Source of the DNA: Lipingzhangella_A rawalii
Lineage (GTDB): Bacteria > Actinomycetota > Actinomycetes > Streptosporangiales > Streptosporangiaceae
DNA: 64,000 nucleotides
Direction of reading: 5' to 3'
NCBI RefSeq assembly: GCF_031628175.1
Contig: NZ_JAVLVT010000010.1
Location: forward strand, 124,001-188,000
Below, piece after piece: positions 1-9,300 of this stretch. Positions within the stretch are counted from its first letter, which is position 1. The number at the start of each line of letters is the position of its first letter. The position numbers and the translations under genes were made by a program. A model generated the notes under the pieces. It saw nothing but the letters and a program-made list of their open reading frames with translations. It was not told where the DNA came from and made no database searches.

Positions 1-1
1 C

Positions 2-562
2 GCCAGTGTCAACGAGGAAAGCGTCGTCCAGACCGGGCAGGCCTACAAGTTCCCGTTCCTGACCGAACAGCGGGACTACGAGTACTTCGACACCACCACC
101 CTCCAGGCCGAACCCATGGTGTTCGACGGTGTGGACGAGATCAAGGGACACGAGACCTACCGCTTCGTGCAGGAGATCCCGGAAACCAAGATCGACGAGC
201 GGGTCATTCCGGCCGACGTGCTGGGGATCGAGAGTGACGACGAGGACCAGACCGACATCACCACCGACGAGATGTACTCGGTGGAACGCACGTTCTGGAT
301 CGACCCGATCACCGGAGTTCCGCTCAACCAGCACGAACACCAGCGCATTACCGCCCATGTGGACGGACAGGAGGAACTCGTCCTCATCGACGCCGACCTC
401 CAGTGGACCGACGAGACCATCGACGCCTACATCGACAGTGCGTCGCAGGGAATGACGGCCATTCCGATCGTGCGGACCGGCTTGCCGATCGTGTTGCTGG
501 TCGCCGGCGGAATTCTCACCGTGGGGGGCGTGATCCTCTACCTCTCGGCACGGCGGGTCTAG
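2..562 (+). CDS. DUF3068 (PorA-like) membrane-anchored protein, 3' part
   Basis: The 5' end lies outside the window; an open frame runs from base 2 to a TAG at 560-562. What remains is the extracytoplasmic C-terminal half of a DUF3068 protein. It shows acidic segments, a conserved WIDPITGVPLNQ stretch, and a final membrane helix (IVLLVAGGILTVGGVILYL) with a short basic tail. DUF3068 proteins are poorly characterised actinobacterial envelope proteins, sometimes named PorA-family. The position directly before arabinose-donor genes suggests an envelope role (inference). A second, complete DUF3068 gene lies at 13344-14444 beside aftD, so the two copies flank the polyketide block. Confidence 0.8.
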   Translation, partial: ASVNEESVVQTGQAYKFPFLTEQRDYEYFDTTTLQAEPMVFDGVDEIKGHETYRFVQEIPETKIDERVIPADVLGIESDDEDQTDITTDEMYSVERTFWIDPITGVPLNQHEHQRITAHVDGQEELVLIDADLQWTDETIDAYIDSASQGMTAIPIVRTGLPIVLLVAGGILTVGGVILYLSARRV

Positions 563-568
563 CCACCC

Positions 569-1519
569 ATGGCTACGGCCCCCTCCCGCCCGGAGGAGAC
601 GGAACGTGCGGACCCCTCGCCGACACGTTCCGTCTCCTCCGGGCTCGTGCGGTTCCCAACCGAGCAACTCACCGGCCTGGCACGCGCCGCACGTCCTCGC
701 CAGTGGGTGAAGAACGGGCTCGTCTTCGCCGCTCCCCTGTCCGCGGGGGTCATGCCCGAGGCTCTGGGGCGAAGCCTTGCGGCGTTCGTGCTGTTCTGCG
801 TGGCCGCGAGTGGCACCTACCTCCTTAACGACGTCCGGGACCGACACGCCGACCGGGAGCACGAGCGCAAACGCCACCGCCCCCTCGCCTCCGGAACCCT
901 GGGCGTTCCCCTCGCACTCGCCACCGGCGGGACACTGCTGGGAATCGCGCTGACGGCCGCATACCCTGTGGGTGGCCCCTGGCTGCTCGCCATCCTGGTC
1001 GGCTACCTGGGCTTGACCAGCCTCTACACCTTCTGGCTCAAGCACCTCGCCATCTGCGACATCGTGGCGGTAGCCGGTTGCCACGTGCTGCGGGCCCTGG
1101 CGGGTGCCGCGGTCGCGGCGGTCCCGGCCAGTAGCTGGTTCCTGATCGTGGTATCGCTGTCGGCCCTCCTGGTGGTGACCGGAAAACGGGAAACCGAACT
1201 CGGCGGGACCAGCGGACACACAGCACGCAGCGCCCTGGCCGCCTACACCGTGTCCTATCTCGCCCAGGTGCGCTCCATGGCCTCCGCCGCAGTGATCGTC
1301 ACCTACTGCCTCTGGGCGTTGGAGCACCATAGTGGCGCGGCACTGGCCCTGCACGGGGCAAGCATCGTCCCGTTCATCATGGCGATCCTGCGCTACAACC
1401 TCCTGGTTTCCCGCGGCGCCGGCGAGGAACCCGAGGAGATCGCCCTGAGGGACCGCGCCATGCAGGTATTTCTGGCAACGCTGATGGTGCTGGTATCCCT
1501 GGGAATCTATGTCGTCTGA
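569..1519 (+). CDS. UbiA-family decaprenyl-phosphate phosphoribosyltransferase (DPPR synthase-like)
   Basis: Integral membrane prenyltransferase of the UbiA family. It is expected to move 5-phosphoribose from PRPP to decaprenyl phosphate, the first step of the arabinose donor DPA. It has the Asp-rich motif LNDVRDRHADREH (around residues 90-100), the preceding RPRQWVKN signature, and about eight hydrophobic segments. The 8-base overlap with dprE1 supports the DPA pathway assignment. No ribosome binding site is visible before the ATG at 569, and codons 7-26 encode a perfect hairpin. The true start may be the GTG at 647, which still leaves the RPRQW signature intact. The family call is firm; the exact substrate is inferred from neighbours. 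Confidence 0.85.
   Translation: MATAPSRPEETERADPSPTRSVSSGLVRFPTEQLTGLARAARPRQWVKNGLVFAAPLSAGVMPEALGRSLAAFVLFCVAASGTYLLNDVRDRHADREHERKRHRPLASGTLGVPLALATGGTLLGIALTAAYPVGGPWLLAILVGYLGLTSLYTFWLKHLAICDIVAVAGCHVLRALAGAAVAAVPASSWFLIVVSLSALLVVTGKRETELGGTSGHTARSALAAYTVSYLAQVRSMASAAVIVTYCLWALEHHSGAALALHGASIVPFIMAILRYNLLVSRGAGEEPEEIALRDRAMQVFLATLMVLVSLGIYVV
588..644 (+). terminator. Perfect 21-bp inverted repeat at start of the UbiA-type gene
   Basis: Arms 588-608 and 624-644 are perfect reverse complements of 21 bases with a 15-base loop. It begins 26 bases after the DUF3068 stop, as expected of an intrinsic terminator of the U-run-free actinomycete type. However, it lies inside the first codons of the next gene if that gene starts at 569. 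It may therefore be a terminator, an attenuator, or evidence that the next gene starts further down, for instance at the in-frame GTG at 647. Confidence 0.6.
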
Positions 1520-2894
1520 ACGCATCCTCACCGGTTGGGGTCGCACCGCCCCCACCTCGGCCAGCGTCACCCGCCCACGTAGTCCCACAGAAGTGGCTAC
1601 GGCCCTGCACCGCGCTCCCGGCCGGGGAACGGTGGCGCGCGGGCTGGGTCGCGCCTACGGGGACGCCGCCCAGTGTGCCGGGGGCCAGGTGTTGGATACC
1701 GCGGACATCACCCCCGGCCTGCGCATCGACGCGGACGCCGGAACGGTCACCGCGGCCGCCGGCACCAGCCTCGCCGAGCTGGTGCGCAGCCTGGTGCCGC
1801 GCGGCTTTTTCCTTCCGGTCACTCCGGGAACGCGCCACGTTACCCTGGGTGGGGCGATCGCCGCCGACATCCACGGCAAGAACCACCACCGCGACTCCTC
1901 CATCGGGGCGCACCTTCGGGATCTCACGCTGGTCACGCCGGACGGCTCCACACGACGTCTGCGTCCCGACTCACCCCACGAGGGTCGCGAGCTGTTCTGG
2001 GCGACGGTCGGCGGGATGGGGCTCACCGGTGTCATCACCGAGGCCACCCTCCACCTCATCCCCGTGGCAAGCTCCCGCATGCGCGTGGACACCGACCGCA
2101 CCCCGGACCTGGACACAACCCTGGAACGCATGTGTGCGAGCGACGCCAGTCACAGCTACACCGTGGCCTGGCTCGACCTCCTCGCCCGCGGTTCCGCCAC
2201 TGGCCGCGGCGTGCTCACTCGTGCCGAGCACGCCCACCCCGAAGAGCTGTGCCCCAGGGATCGGCTCCAGCCCCTGGCCTACGCCCCAGCCTCGGCGCGC
2301 CTGTCCACGCCCCCCGGTCTCCCGGGTGGCCTCCTCAATCCCGCCACCTTGCGGGCCTTCAACACGGCTTACTACCACCGCGCGCCGCTGCGGCGCCGCG
2401 GGCAGATCCAAGCGTTGGACTCCTACTTCTATCCGCTAGACGTCGTGGCCGGCTGGAACCGGCTCTACGGCCCCCGGGGGCTGGTGCAGTACCAGTTCGT
2501 GGTTCCCTTCGGCGACGCTGGGACCGCGACCCTGCGCCGGGTGGTCACCCACCTCACGCAGCGGCGGGCCCCGGCCTTCTTGACCGTGTTGAAACGCTTC
2601 GGTGCCGCGACCCCGGCGCCGTTGTCGTTCCCGTCCCCGGGCTGGACCCTGGCCGTGGACCTTCCGGCGGACACCCCCGGCCTGGGGGCACTGTTGTCGC
2701 GCCTGGACGCGTGGGTGCTGTCCGCGGGCGGGCGGATCTATCTGGCCAAGGACAGCCGCGCCAGCGCAGCCACTGTCCACGCGATGTACCCGCGGCTGGC
2801 GGAGTGGCGTCGGGTACGCGACCGCGTGGATCCACACGGCGTGCTCACCTCGGACCTGAACCGTCGGCTGCTGTTGACGGCGGGTGCGGTCTGA
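1509..2894 (+). CDS. dprE1: Decaprenylphosphoryl-beta-D-ribose 2'-oxidase DprE1
   Basis: FAD-dependent oxidase that oxidises decaprenylphosphoryl ribose to the 2-keto intermediate on the way to decaprenylphosphoryl arabinose. The FAD-binding fold occupies the first about 200 residues (RGLGRAYGDAA, then GGAIAADIHGKNHH). The C-terminal substrate domain has the family block IYLAKDSR...HAMYPRL.EWR..R..VDP, with catalytic Lys about residue 414. At 461 residues it has the usual length. It starts inside the previous gene and is followed by dprE2. The residue equivalent to Cys387 of the Mycobacterium tuberculosis enzyme, the benzothiazinone target, is Ala382 here (WTLAVDLP against NICVDFP). Confidence 0.93.
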   Translation: MSSERILTGWGRTAPTSASVTRPRSPTEVATALHRAPGRGTVARGLGRAYGDAAQCAGGQVLDTADITPGLRIDADAGTVTAAAGTSLAELVRSLVPRGFFLPVTPGTRHVTLGGAIAADIHGKNHHRDSSIGAHLRDLTLVTPDGSTRRLRPDSPHEGRELFWATVGGMGLTGVITEATLHLIPVASSRMRVDTDRTPDLDTTLERMCASDASHSYTVAWLDLLARGSATGRGVLTRAEHAHPEELCPRDRLQPLAYAPASARLSTPPGLPGGLLNPATLRAFNTAYYHRAPLRRRGQIQALDSYFYPLDVVAGWNRLYGPRGLVQYQFVVPFGDAGTATLRRVVTHLTQRRAPAFLTVLKRFGAATPAPLSFPSPGWTLAVDLPADTPGLGALLSRLDAWVLSAGGRIYLAKDSRASAATVHAMYPRLAEWRRVRDRVDPHGVLTSDLNRRLLLTAGAV

Positions 2895-2983
2895 GATGAC
2901 CAGCACAGCCGGGCATGGATGCTGGGCGGACGTGGGGCCACCCACGCAGCACACCCACCAGCGACGTTACAGGGAGCTTCACC

Positions 2984-3754
2984 ATGCGTAACTCTGTCGG
3001 CACCGTCGACACCGTCCTGCTGTTGGGTGGCCGCAGTGAGATCGGGTTGGCGATCGTGGAACGGCTCGTGCGGGACGGGGCCCGCACGGTCGTCCTCGCC
3101 GCACGGGACGCGCACCATACTGAGGCGCTCGGTGCGGGCCCGGAGCGTCTCCGGGCGGCTGGAGCCACGGCCGTGCATCCGGTGCCGTTTGACGCCGCGG
3201 CCACCTCGGAGCATGCGGGGGTCGTTGCGCGGGCCACTCAGCTGGCCGGGGATCTGGACGTGGTCGTGGACGCCTTCGGTGTCCTGGGTGAGCAGGCCCA
3301 GTTCGAGGCGGACCCGGCCGCGGCCGCCGACGCCGTCACGGCCACCTACACCGGTCACGTCTCGATGGGATTGGCCGTTGCCGCCCGGCTGCGCGAGCAG
3401 GGCCACGGCACGCTCGTGGTGCTGTCCTCGGTGGCCGGAGTCCGGGTTCGCCGGGACAATCTCGTCTACGGCTCCGCCAAGGCTGGCCTGGACGGCTTCG
3501 CCCAGGGCCTGGACGACGCGCTCCACGGCAGCGGAGCACGGGTGATGGTGGTGCGTCCGGGCTACATTCCCACCCAGATGTCGGCGCACGTCTCCCCCGC
3601 CCCGTTCCCCGCAACCGCCGAACAGGTCGCCAACGCCGTGGCCGAAGGACTGCGCACCGGCCGCAGGGTCATCTGGGTCCCGCGGGTGCTGCGCGGCGTC
3701 TTCGCTGGCCTGCGGCTACTGCCCCGACCACTGTGGCGGCGGATCAGCCGGTGA
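2984..3754 (+). CDS. dprE2: Decaprenylphosphoryl-2-keto-beta-D-erythro-pentose reductase DprE2
   Basis: Short-chain dehydrogenase that reduces the DprE1 product with NAD(P)H to decaprenylphosphoryl arabinose, the donor for arabinofuranosyltransferases such as AftD. The N-terminal nucleotide motif is LLGGRSEIG, and the catalytic Ser and YxxxK are seen in VLSSVAGVR and YGSAKAG. At 256 residues it matches DprE2. The ATG at 2984 has AGGGAG seven bases upstream, so a longer reading from 2915 is not needed. It is the last gene of the DPA operon before a 1.2-kb non-coding block. Confidence 0.9.
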   Translation: MRNSVGTVDTVLLLGGRSEIGLAIVERLVRDGARTVVLAARDAHHTEALGAGPERLRAAGATAVHPVPFDAAATSEHAGVVARATQLAGDLDVVVDAFGVLGEQAQFEADPAAAADAVTATYTGHVSMGLAVAARLREQGHGTLVVLSSVAGVRVRRDNLVYGSAKAGLDGFAQGLDDALHGSGARVMVVRPGYIPTQMSAHVSPAPFPATAEQVANAVAEGLRTGRRVIWVPRVLRGVFAGLRLLPRPLWRRISR

Positions 3755-4149
3755 CCGGGACTCCCACCTCGTGCCCACTCGCCACCGCGCGGAAGAATAC
3801 GCCGCCTCCACCCGCATCGGCCGTGATGCTGGGACGCTGGCTGCGTTCAAGTGCGGATCTGTCCCCAAGACCACCGCAACCACTCCGTTGGCCGTCGTGC
3901 GGGGGAGCGCCCCCAGGGCGCGACGCCGCCGGCGGCCGCCACGGCCCGCACCCATAAATCCACCACCGCCACCACCATTCCACGCCGGCTACCGAAATGG
4001 CGCGTGCAGCCAACCGAACCCGGCCACCACGGCTTCCGGTGCGGGGGTGGGGTCACCACGCCCCTCCGGGGCGCAACACGCCCCCACCCCCAGACACGCG
4101 CGACCAGCCCCAGCCCGCGCGGTAACCCCCGCATCGCCCCTCGGTGATC
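3755..4149. other. Non-coding GC-rich region after dprE2
   Basis: No convincing gene. The strand is very C-rich with short palindromic GC blocks. Bases 3890-3945 match, in inverted orientation, a block at 39563-39645 (see repeat entries). It runs directly into the decayed transposase at 4150-4480. Confidence 0.6.
3890..3945 (+). repeat. GC-rich intergenic repeat, copy 1
   Basis: Contains GGCCGTCGTGCGGGGGAGCG, then a block beginning GGCGCGACGCCGCCGGCGG. Both blocks recur in the same order on the opposite strand at 39563-39645, with a longer spacer between them there. Both copies lie in gene-free DNA. Confidence 0.6.
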
Positions 4150-4480
4150 ACGACGCCGGCGGCGGCCGCCACGCTGTCGACATGGTTGTCAGCAGCCGTA
4201 CTGGGGGCCTCCCCGGGCGCGGCTCATCAGTTGGCCCCTCCATGCGGAACTCCACGAACCGAACCGGCCACGTCGTCACCGTGGGCACCGACACCCCCAG
4301 CTCACGGCTGGCCTACGCGTTCGACACACTCTCGGCGCGGACCAAGAACGAGCCGCGCCCGAACGGCCCAATCCTGGACGGTCGTAAGCTGCCGCACCCA
4401 CCGTTCCAACTCGGCGTGCTCCGCAAGCGTCAGGTCCAACGGCAGCAGCTCCGGTTCAGGGCGACTCGTCCCACAGCCAT
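4150..4480 (-). pseudogene. Decayed IS630-family transposase, N-terminal part
   Basis: Reading the minus strand from about 4480 gives the start of an IS630-type transposase in pieces. One frame reads ELLPLDLTLAEHAELERW then VRQLTTVQDWAVRARLVLG. After a frameshift a second frame reads SRELGVSVPTVTTWPVRF then VEFRMEGPTDEPRPGRPP, the helix-turn-helix and linker of that family. A stop sits in the AESVSNA segment, and the homology fades near 4150, so the DDE catalytic domain is missing. It is a dead remnant next to the polyketide operon and suggests past insertion or recombination there. No terminal inverted repeats could be delimited. Confidence 0.75.
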
Positions 4481-4654
4481 AAGCGAACTAACCAATCAGA
4501 ACACTAGCTGCGGAACGTAGTCCCACCATAGCTCTCGAGGGACTTATGGGCTAACTCCCAACGGCGTTCCACTTTGCCTTGCCCACGTTTCTCCCTTGGG
4601 AAGGCGGCCCGAACAGACCCTCCGGGACGTTGACTCCGGAGCACAAGCGACAGA

Positions 4655-5010
4655 CCTTCCCAGCTCCAAATATATTCACACTAAACATTTTTTACTAAAT
4701 CTGAAATATTTTCGATATAAAACATTCTCCACAAGATCTGAAACAAAAAATAGCCAGCCAATCCCAAACAGCCCCAAACCGGGCACACCATAAACAAAAA
4801 ATAGCAAACCGAAAAGTATTCGAAAGTTGCCCACGTTTCCCAAGATACTCCAGCGAACACACAGAGAAACATAAACGCAATACACGTATACCCAAAATGA
4901 CAAAAAATGGTTTCAGAGATTGACTAAGAGGATCTCGAAGACTAACTTTAGAACAGAATGAAATCGACAAAACAAAAATCATATCTTTGTATATCGACTC
5001 AGGGAATTTA
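4655..5010. other. AT-rich leader region upstream of the polyketide operon
   Basis: About 350 bases of clearly AT-rich sequence in a chromosome otherwise near 70% GC. It includes two copies of AAACAAAAAATAGC (4741-4754 and 4792-4805). A 13-base direct repeat, TTGCCCACGTTTC, has one copy inside this region (4827-4839) and one just upstream of it (4579-4591). No plausible gene; short reverse frames here have no homology I recognise. It ends at the start codon of the AT-ACP gene and holds a promoter (next entry). The composition suggests foreign DNA or a long regulatory leader. Confidence 0.7.
4920..4948 (+). promoter_or_regulatory. Sigma-70-type promoter for the polyketide operon
   Basis: TTGACT at 4920-4925, a 17-base spacer, and TAACTT at 4943-4948 form a good housekeeping-type promoter. 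Transcription would start near 4955, leaving a 5' leader of about 57 bases before the TTG start at 5012. Confidence 0.5.
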
Positions 5011-5011
5011 G

Positions 5012-6376
5012 TTGGAGACACGAACAGCATTCCTTTTTCCAGGGCAAGGCTCATATATTCCTGGAATACTCTCTGGAATCGTCGAACGTTCACCACGAGC
5101 AGAGCGTGTTCTGGCCACTGTCGACGAGGTGTGCACCGCCGAGGGACGCTCACCCGTTTCCCACCTCCTGCGAGACACCAATTCCCCGTCTCTGGCCGAG
5201 CTCAGCGCCGAACGCCCGGACGATCTGGAGCTGGTGCTCTTCACTGGCGGAGTGGCAGCCGCCGAGATCCTGGCACACCTGGGACTACGAGCGGATGTCG
5301 TCGCTGGGCACAGCTTCGGGGAAATCTCAGCACTCACTTTTGCTGGGGCGTTAAATGTGTCAGCGGTAGTCCGGTTGATACTGCGGCGGCAGCAGGCTTT
5401 CCGAGACGCGTCCCCACCAGAGGGAGGCATGATCGCCCTGAAGCTCGACGCCCGACGCACTGAGCACTTGGTGGGTCTGATCGACCACCCACATCTCGTC
5501 TTGGCCGTGGATAACGGTCCGGATCAGTGCGTGGTCTCCGGACCGTCCGAACTACTGACCGAGGTGTACCAGGTCGCCCACGCCGCCGGCGTAGACGGGA
5601 CACGCCTTCGGGTTGCTCATCCCTTCCACAATCCTGTCCTGCGGGAGGTCGCCGACCGTCTCGGCACCCATACAGCCGACCTGCCGTTCCAAGCACCCCG
5701 TATTCCGACCTACTCCGCCCTCCTCGGTCGCTATATGACCACAGCCGAGGACATGCGCGAACTGGCCCACGTTCATCTGGTGCGGCCGGTCCGATTCCAC
5801 AACGCACTGCTGCACCTGCACCGTGACGGTGTGCGGAAATTCGTGGAATCCGGGCCGCGCGACGCGCTCACCACGGTGGTCGACAGTTGCCTACCCCGCC
5901 ACCTCACCTGTGTTGCCCCACTACGTCACCGCGTCTCTATGGCCCAGCTCGAGTCGCTGGTCTTCCAGGAGGACAAGACACCCAGCGCGGCAGAGCCCGT
6001 GCCCCCGCACAATGATTCCCCAGCGTCGGAGGCCTCCAGGCTCCCGGCCGAGGCCGCGGACGAGAGCCCCGTGGAGCAGCCCGAAGATGCGGGCGGAACG
6101 GCGCTACCAGCAGACGGGGATATCCGCCGGGAGCTCAGCCGACTCTACGCCACGCACCTGGAACTGCCCGAGGAACTCATCACCGACGACATCGATCTGG
6201 AAGCCGATCTCGGAATCGACTCCATCAAGCAACTCGAAGTCTTCGCCAAGGCGCGAGACCGATTCGGCCTCCCCGAACCGCCCGAGGATCTACGAGTGAC
6301 CTCCTACACAACGCTCCCCGAGATCATCGAACTCATCCGTCGGCTGGCCTCGACCGCGCCAGCGCCCCAGGAGTGA
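5012..6376 (+). CDS. Acyltransferase - acyl carrier protein didomain (PUFA-synthase-like partner)
   Basis: The 454-residue protein has an acyltransferase domain at about 5-310: FLFPGQGS, nucleophile GHSFGE with Ser101, and PFHNP before the active-site His region. An acidic Pro/Glu linker (about 325-370) leads to one carrier domain at about 375-450. The phosphopantetheine serine is Ser404 in LGIDSIKQLE, the form typical of PUFA-synthase and related carriers. It should load malonyl units onto its own carrier and deliver them to the synthase encoded 6 bases downstream. The start is a TTG: an in-frame TAG sits immediately upstream at 5009-5011, and AGGGAA lies at 5001-5006. No phosphopantetheinyl transferase gene is nearby. 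Confidence 0.85.
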   Translation: METRTAFLFPGQGSYIPGILSGIVERSPRAERVLATVDEVCTAEGRSPVSHLLRDTNSPSLAELSAERPDDLELVLFTGGVAAAEILAHLGLRADVVAGHSFGEISALTFAGALNVSAVVRLILRRQQAFRDASPPEGGMIALKLDARRTEHLVGLIDHPHLVLAVDNGPDQCVVSGPSELLTEVYQVAHAAGVDGTRLRVAHPFHNPVLREVADRLGTHTADLPFQAPRIPTYSALLGRYMTTAEDMRELAHVHLVRPVRFHNALLHLHRDGVRKFVESGPRDALTTVVDSCLPRHLTCVAPLRHRVSMAQLESLVFQEDKTPSAAEPVPPHNDSPASEASRLPAEAADESPVEQPEDAGGTALPADGDIRRELSRLYATHLELPEELITDDIDLEADLGIDSIKQLEVFAKARDRFGLPEPPEDLRVTSYTTLPEIIELIRRLASTAPAPQE

Positions 6377-6382
6377 GGAACT

Positions 6383-9300
6383 ATGTCGCACAGCCTGGAC
6401 GGATACACGGCCCTGGTTACTGGTGGTGGACGGGGAGTCGGACGCGCGATCAGCGTACTGCTGGCAGCACGAGGAGCCCACGTCATCGTCAACTACTTCC
6501 ATTCCGGCGACGCCGCCCGCGAGACGCGCGATGCGATCATCAACGCCTCGGGCTCGGCGGAAATCTTCCGTGCTTCAGTCGGCCACCAGGACCAGGTGGA
6601 CAGTATGTTCGCGGCCATCCAGCGGGTACACGGTGGGCTGGACATCCTGGTGAACAACGCGGCGCGCGGCACACTCGCCGCATTCGACACACTGCGCGAT
6701 CGCGACTGGTCCCGAGCTACCGATGTGAACCTGGACGGTGCCCGACGCTGCGCCCTGGCGGCACGCGACCTCATGGCCCCACGAGGAGGTGGGTCCATCG
6801 TAAACGTGTCCTCCATCGGCGCCGGACATGTGATAGGCAACTACGCGGTGGTAGGGGTCACCAAGGCGGCGGTCGAAGCGCTGACACGGTACCTTGCTGT
6901 GGAGTTTGCCGACCAGGGAATTCGGGTCAACACGGCCTCCAGTGGCATAGTGGACAGCGAGACTCACCAGCTGTTTCCCGAGGCTCAGGACCTCCGACAG
7001 GTCGTCGAACGGGCAACACCGCTCGGACGCCTCGCAACGGAACAGGAACTCGCCGAAATCGTGGCGTTCCTCGCGTCCGGGCACTCCTCCTTTGTCACGG
7101 GACAGACCATCCTCGCCGACGGAGGCCTGTCCCTCGGTTCCGCGAGCCTCTCGCCACCCCGATCCTCCGGCGAACGGAGCGATCACGCCCCGGATGCGCA
7201 ACCACTCCCCGTCGCCGAGGGCGGCGAGGACACCGATAGCGACGGCGGCGACGCACTCATCGCGATCGTTGGCACCGGGCTCACCGTGCCAGGTGCCAAC
7301 AGCCCGGACGAATTCTGGCAGTTGCTGAACGATAGACGCATCATGTTCCGCGAGCCGGAATTCCGGTTCGACGTGGACCAATTCTGGTCCGGCGACCCGA
7401 CTGCCGCCGACCGTACCTACTCTCGGGTCGCTGGCTACATTCACGATTTCCAGCCCCACCCACGCCTGTGCTCCGAGGAGGAATCGCACGGCCGCGTCGA
7501 GGATGAGGCCACCCGGTGGCTTCGACACAGCCTGCTTCAGGCAGACGATTCCGTCAGCGTGGCCCCCAACGACCGGTGTGGCTTCTACATCGGTGCCTGG
7601 CCAGGCGGCAGCCATGCCCTCGCGGAACGAGTCGTGGTCGAAACTCTCGGTGAACCGGGCTCGGACCTCGACTCTTACAGCCAGCAGAGCATCCGCACGG
7701 CGCTCCTGCGGCACTACAAGCGGGCCGACGATACGGCTGCACCCCCACTCCCCGATGTCATGGCCTACCGAGCTACCACCGGGCTGCGTGGGGAACGCAC
7801 CGAAGTCACGGTCGTCGACACGGCCTGTTCCTCCTCCCTCTACACCATCGACATGGGGCTCAAAGCCCTGCTCGCGGGTGAGTGCGATGTGGCCTACTGC
7901 TCGGGTGTGGAAGCACTCACCCCCACGGCCGGGGTCATGTTCGCGAAGTTGAGTGGATTGTCCCCCTCCGGCGAAGTCCGCTGCTTCGACGCCGCGGCCG
8001 ACGGCACACTCTTTAGCGACGGTGCCAGCACCGTGATTCTCAAGCGCCTCTCCCGGGCACGTCGGGACGGGGACACAGTCCTCGGGGTTATCAGCGGTTT
8101 CGGAGCGGCAGCCGACGGTCGAGGCAAGTCGATCGCCGCTCCGAACCCTGAGGGGCAGCGACTCGCCCTGCAACGTAGCCGGAAAGTGAACGCGCTACAC
8201 CCCAAGGACGTGGACTGGATCGTCGCGCACGCCACGGGCACCACTGCCGGAGACCATGCCGAGCTCTCCTGCCTGGAGGAGTTCGCGCCCGACGCCGGCT
8301 ACCCCTGTAGCTCGAACAAGGCGAACATCGGACATACGGGATGGGCCTCCGGTGCCGTCTCGGTCATCCAGGCGTTGCTAGGTCTCCGGCACCAGTGCAT
8401 CCCGCCACAACCGAATTTTGACCGTCCACCACCGGCATCGCAGCACTCCCGGGTCCGCGTCCCGACTCGGACTGTGCCCCTGCCAGCGGGCCCCGACCGA
8501 GCACGCACCATCGGGGTATCCTCCTTCGGATTCGGGGGAACCAACGGACACCTCCTCGTATCCGACCGCACCCCCACGGCCGCAGCCCGCTCTGGCCCGG
8601 AGCACTCACCGGACCAGCTTGTACTCGTGGCCTGGAGTGCCCACCTTCCCGGCACCCCTGACCACACGCAGGTGCGCTCCTGGCTGCGGGGCAGGGCCGC
8701 ACCGCCGCAACGTGCTTTCCCATCGCCCTACCCGGCCCCCGAACCGACGACCGCACGCATGACCCCACGCACCATGGCCGTGATCGACCCAAGCCACCTG
8801 ATGGCACTGGACGTGGCAAACCGTTTCGTGACCGACCATGGCGAGATCTGGGCCGAGGTTCGGGACACCACCGGAGTGTTCGCCGCGCACACGGGCATGC
8901 CCCGAAATCTCCACAGCGCCACCCTGCGGACCTATGCCAACGAGGTCACCGAAGTCGTCGCCGGATCCGACTCCCTCACCAGCCCCGACTCCACTGCGCT
9001 GCGGCAGCGAATCGACAACATCCGCGCGCACGCCCCCGCCTGCACCGAGGACACGCAGGCAGGAGTCATGACCAACGTGATCCCCTCCCGAATCACCGCG
9101 CGTTACAACCTGCGCGGTACCAGCATGACGCTGGACACCGGACGCACCTCCACCCTGACTGCGGTGGACACGGCGCGACGGTACCTCCGAACGGGCGAGC
9201 TGGACCTGGCACTGGTGCTGGCCCTCAACGGCAACAGCGATCGCAACCTCGTCCCCGGGACCAGTGGAGCGAACACCGCTGAGGGGGCCTTCCTGCTCGC

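Noticed and set aside
4655..5010. AT-rich stretch as a replication origin
   Set aside because: No DnaA-box cluster and no dnaA, dnaN or parAB genes nearby; a promoter and leader explain it better.
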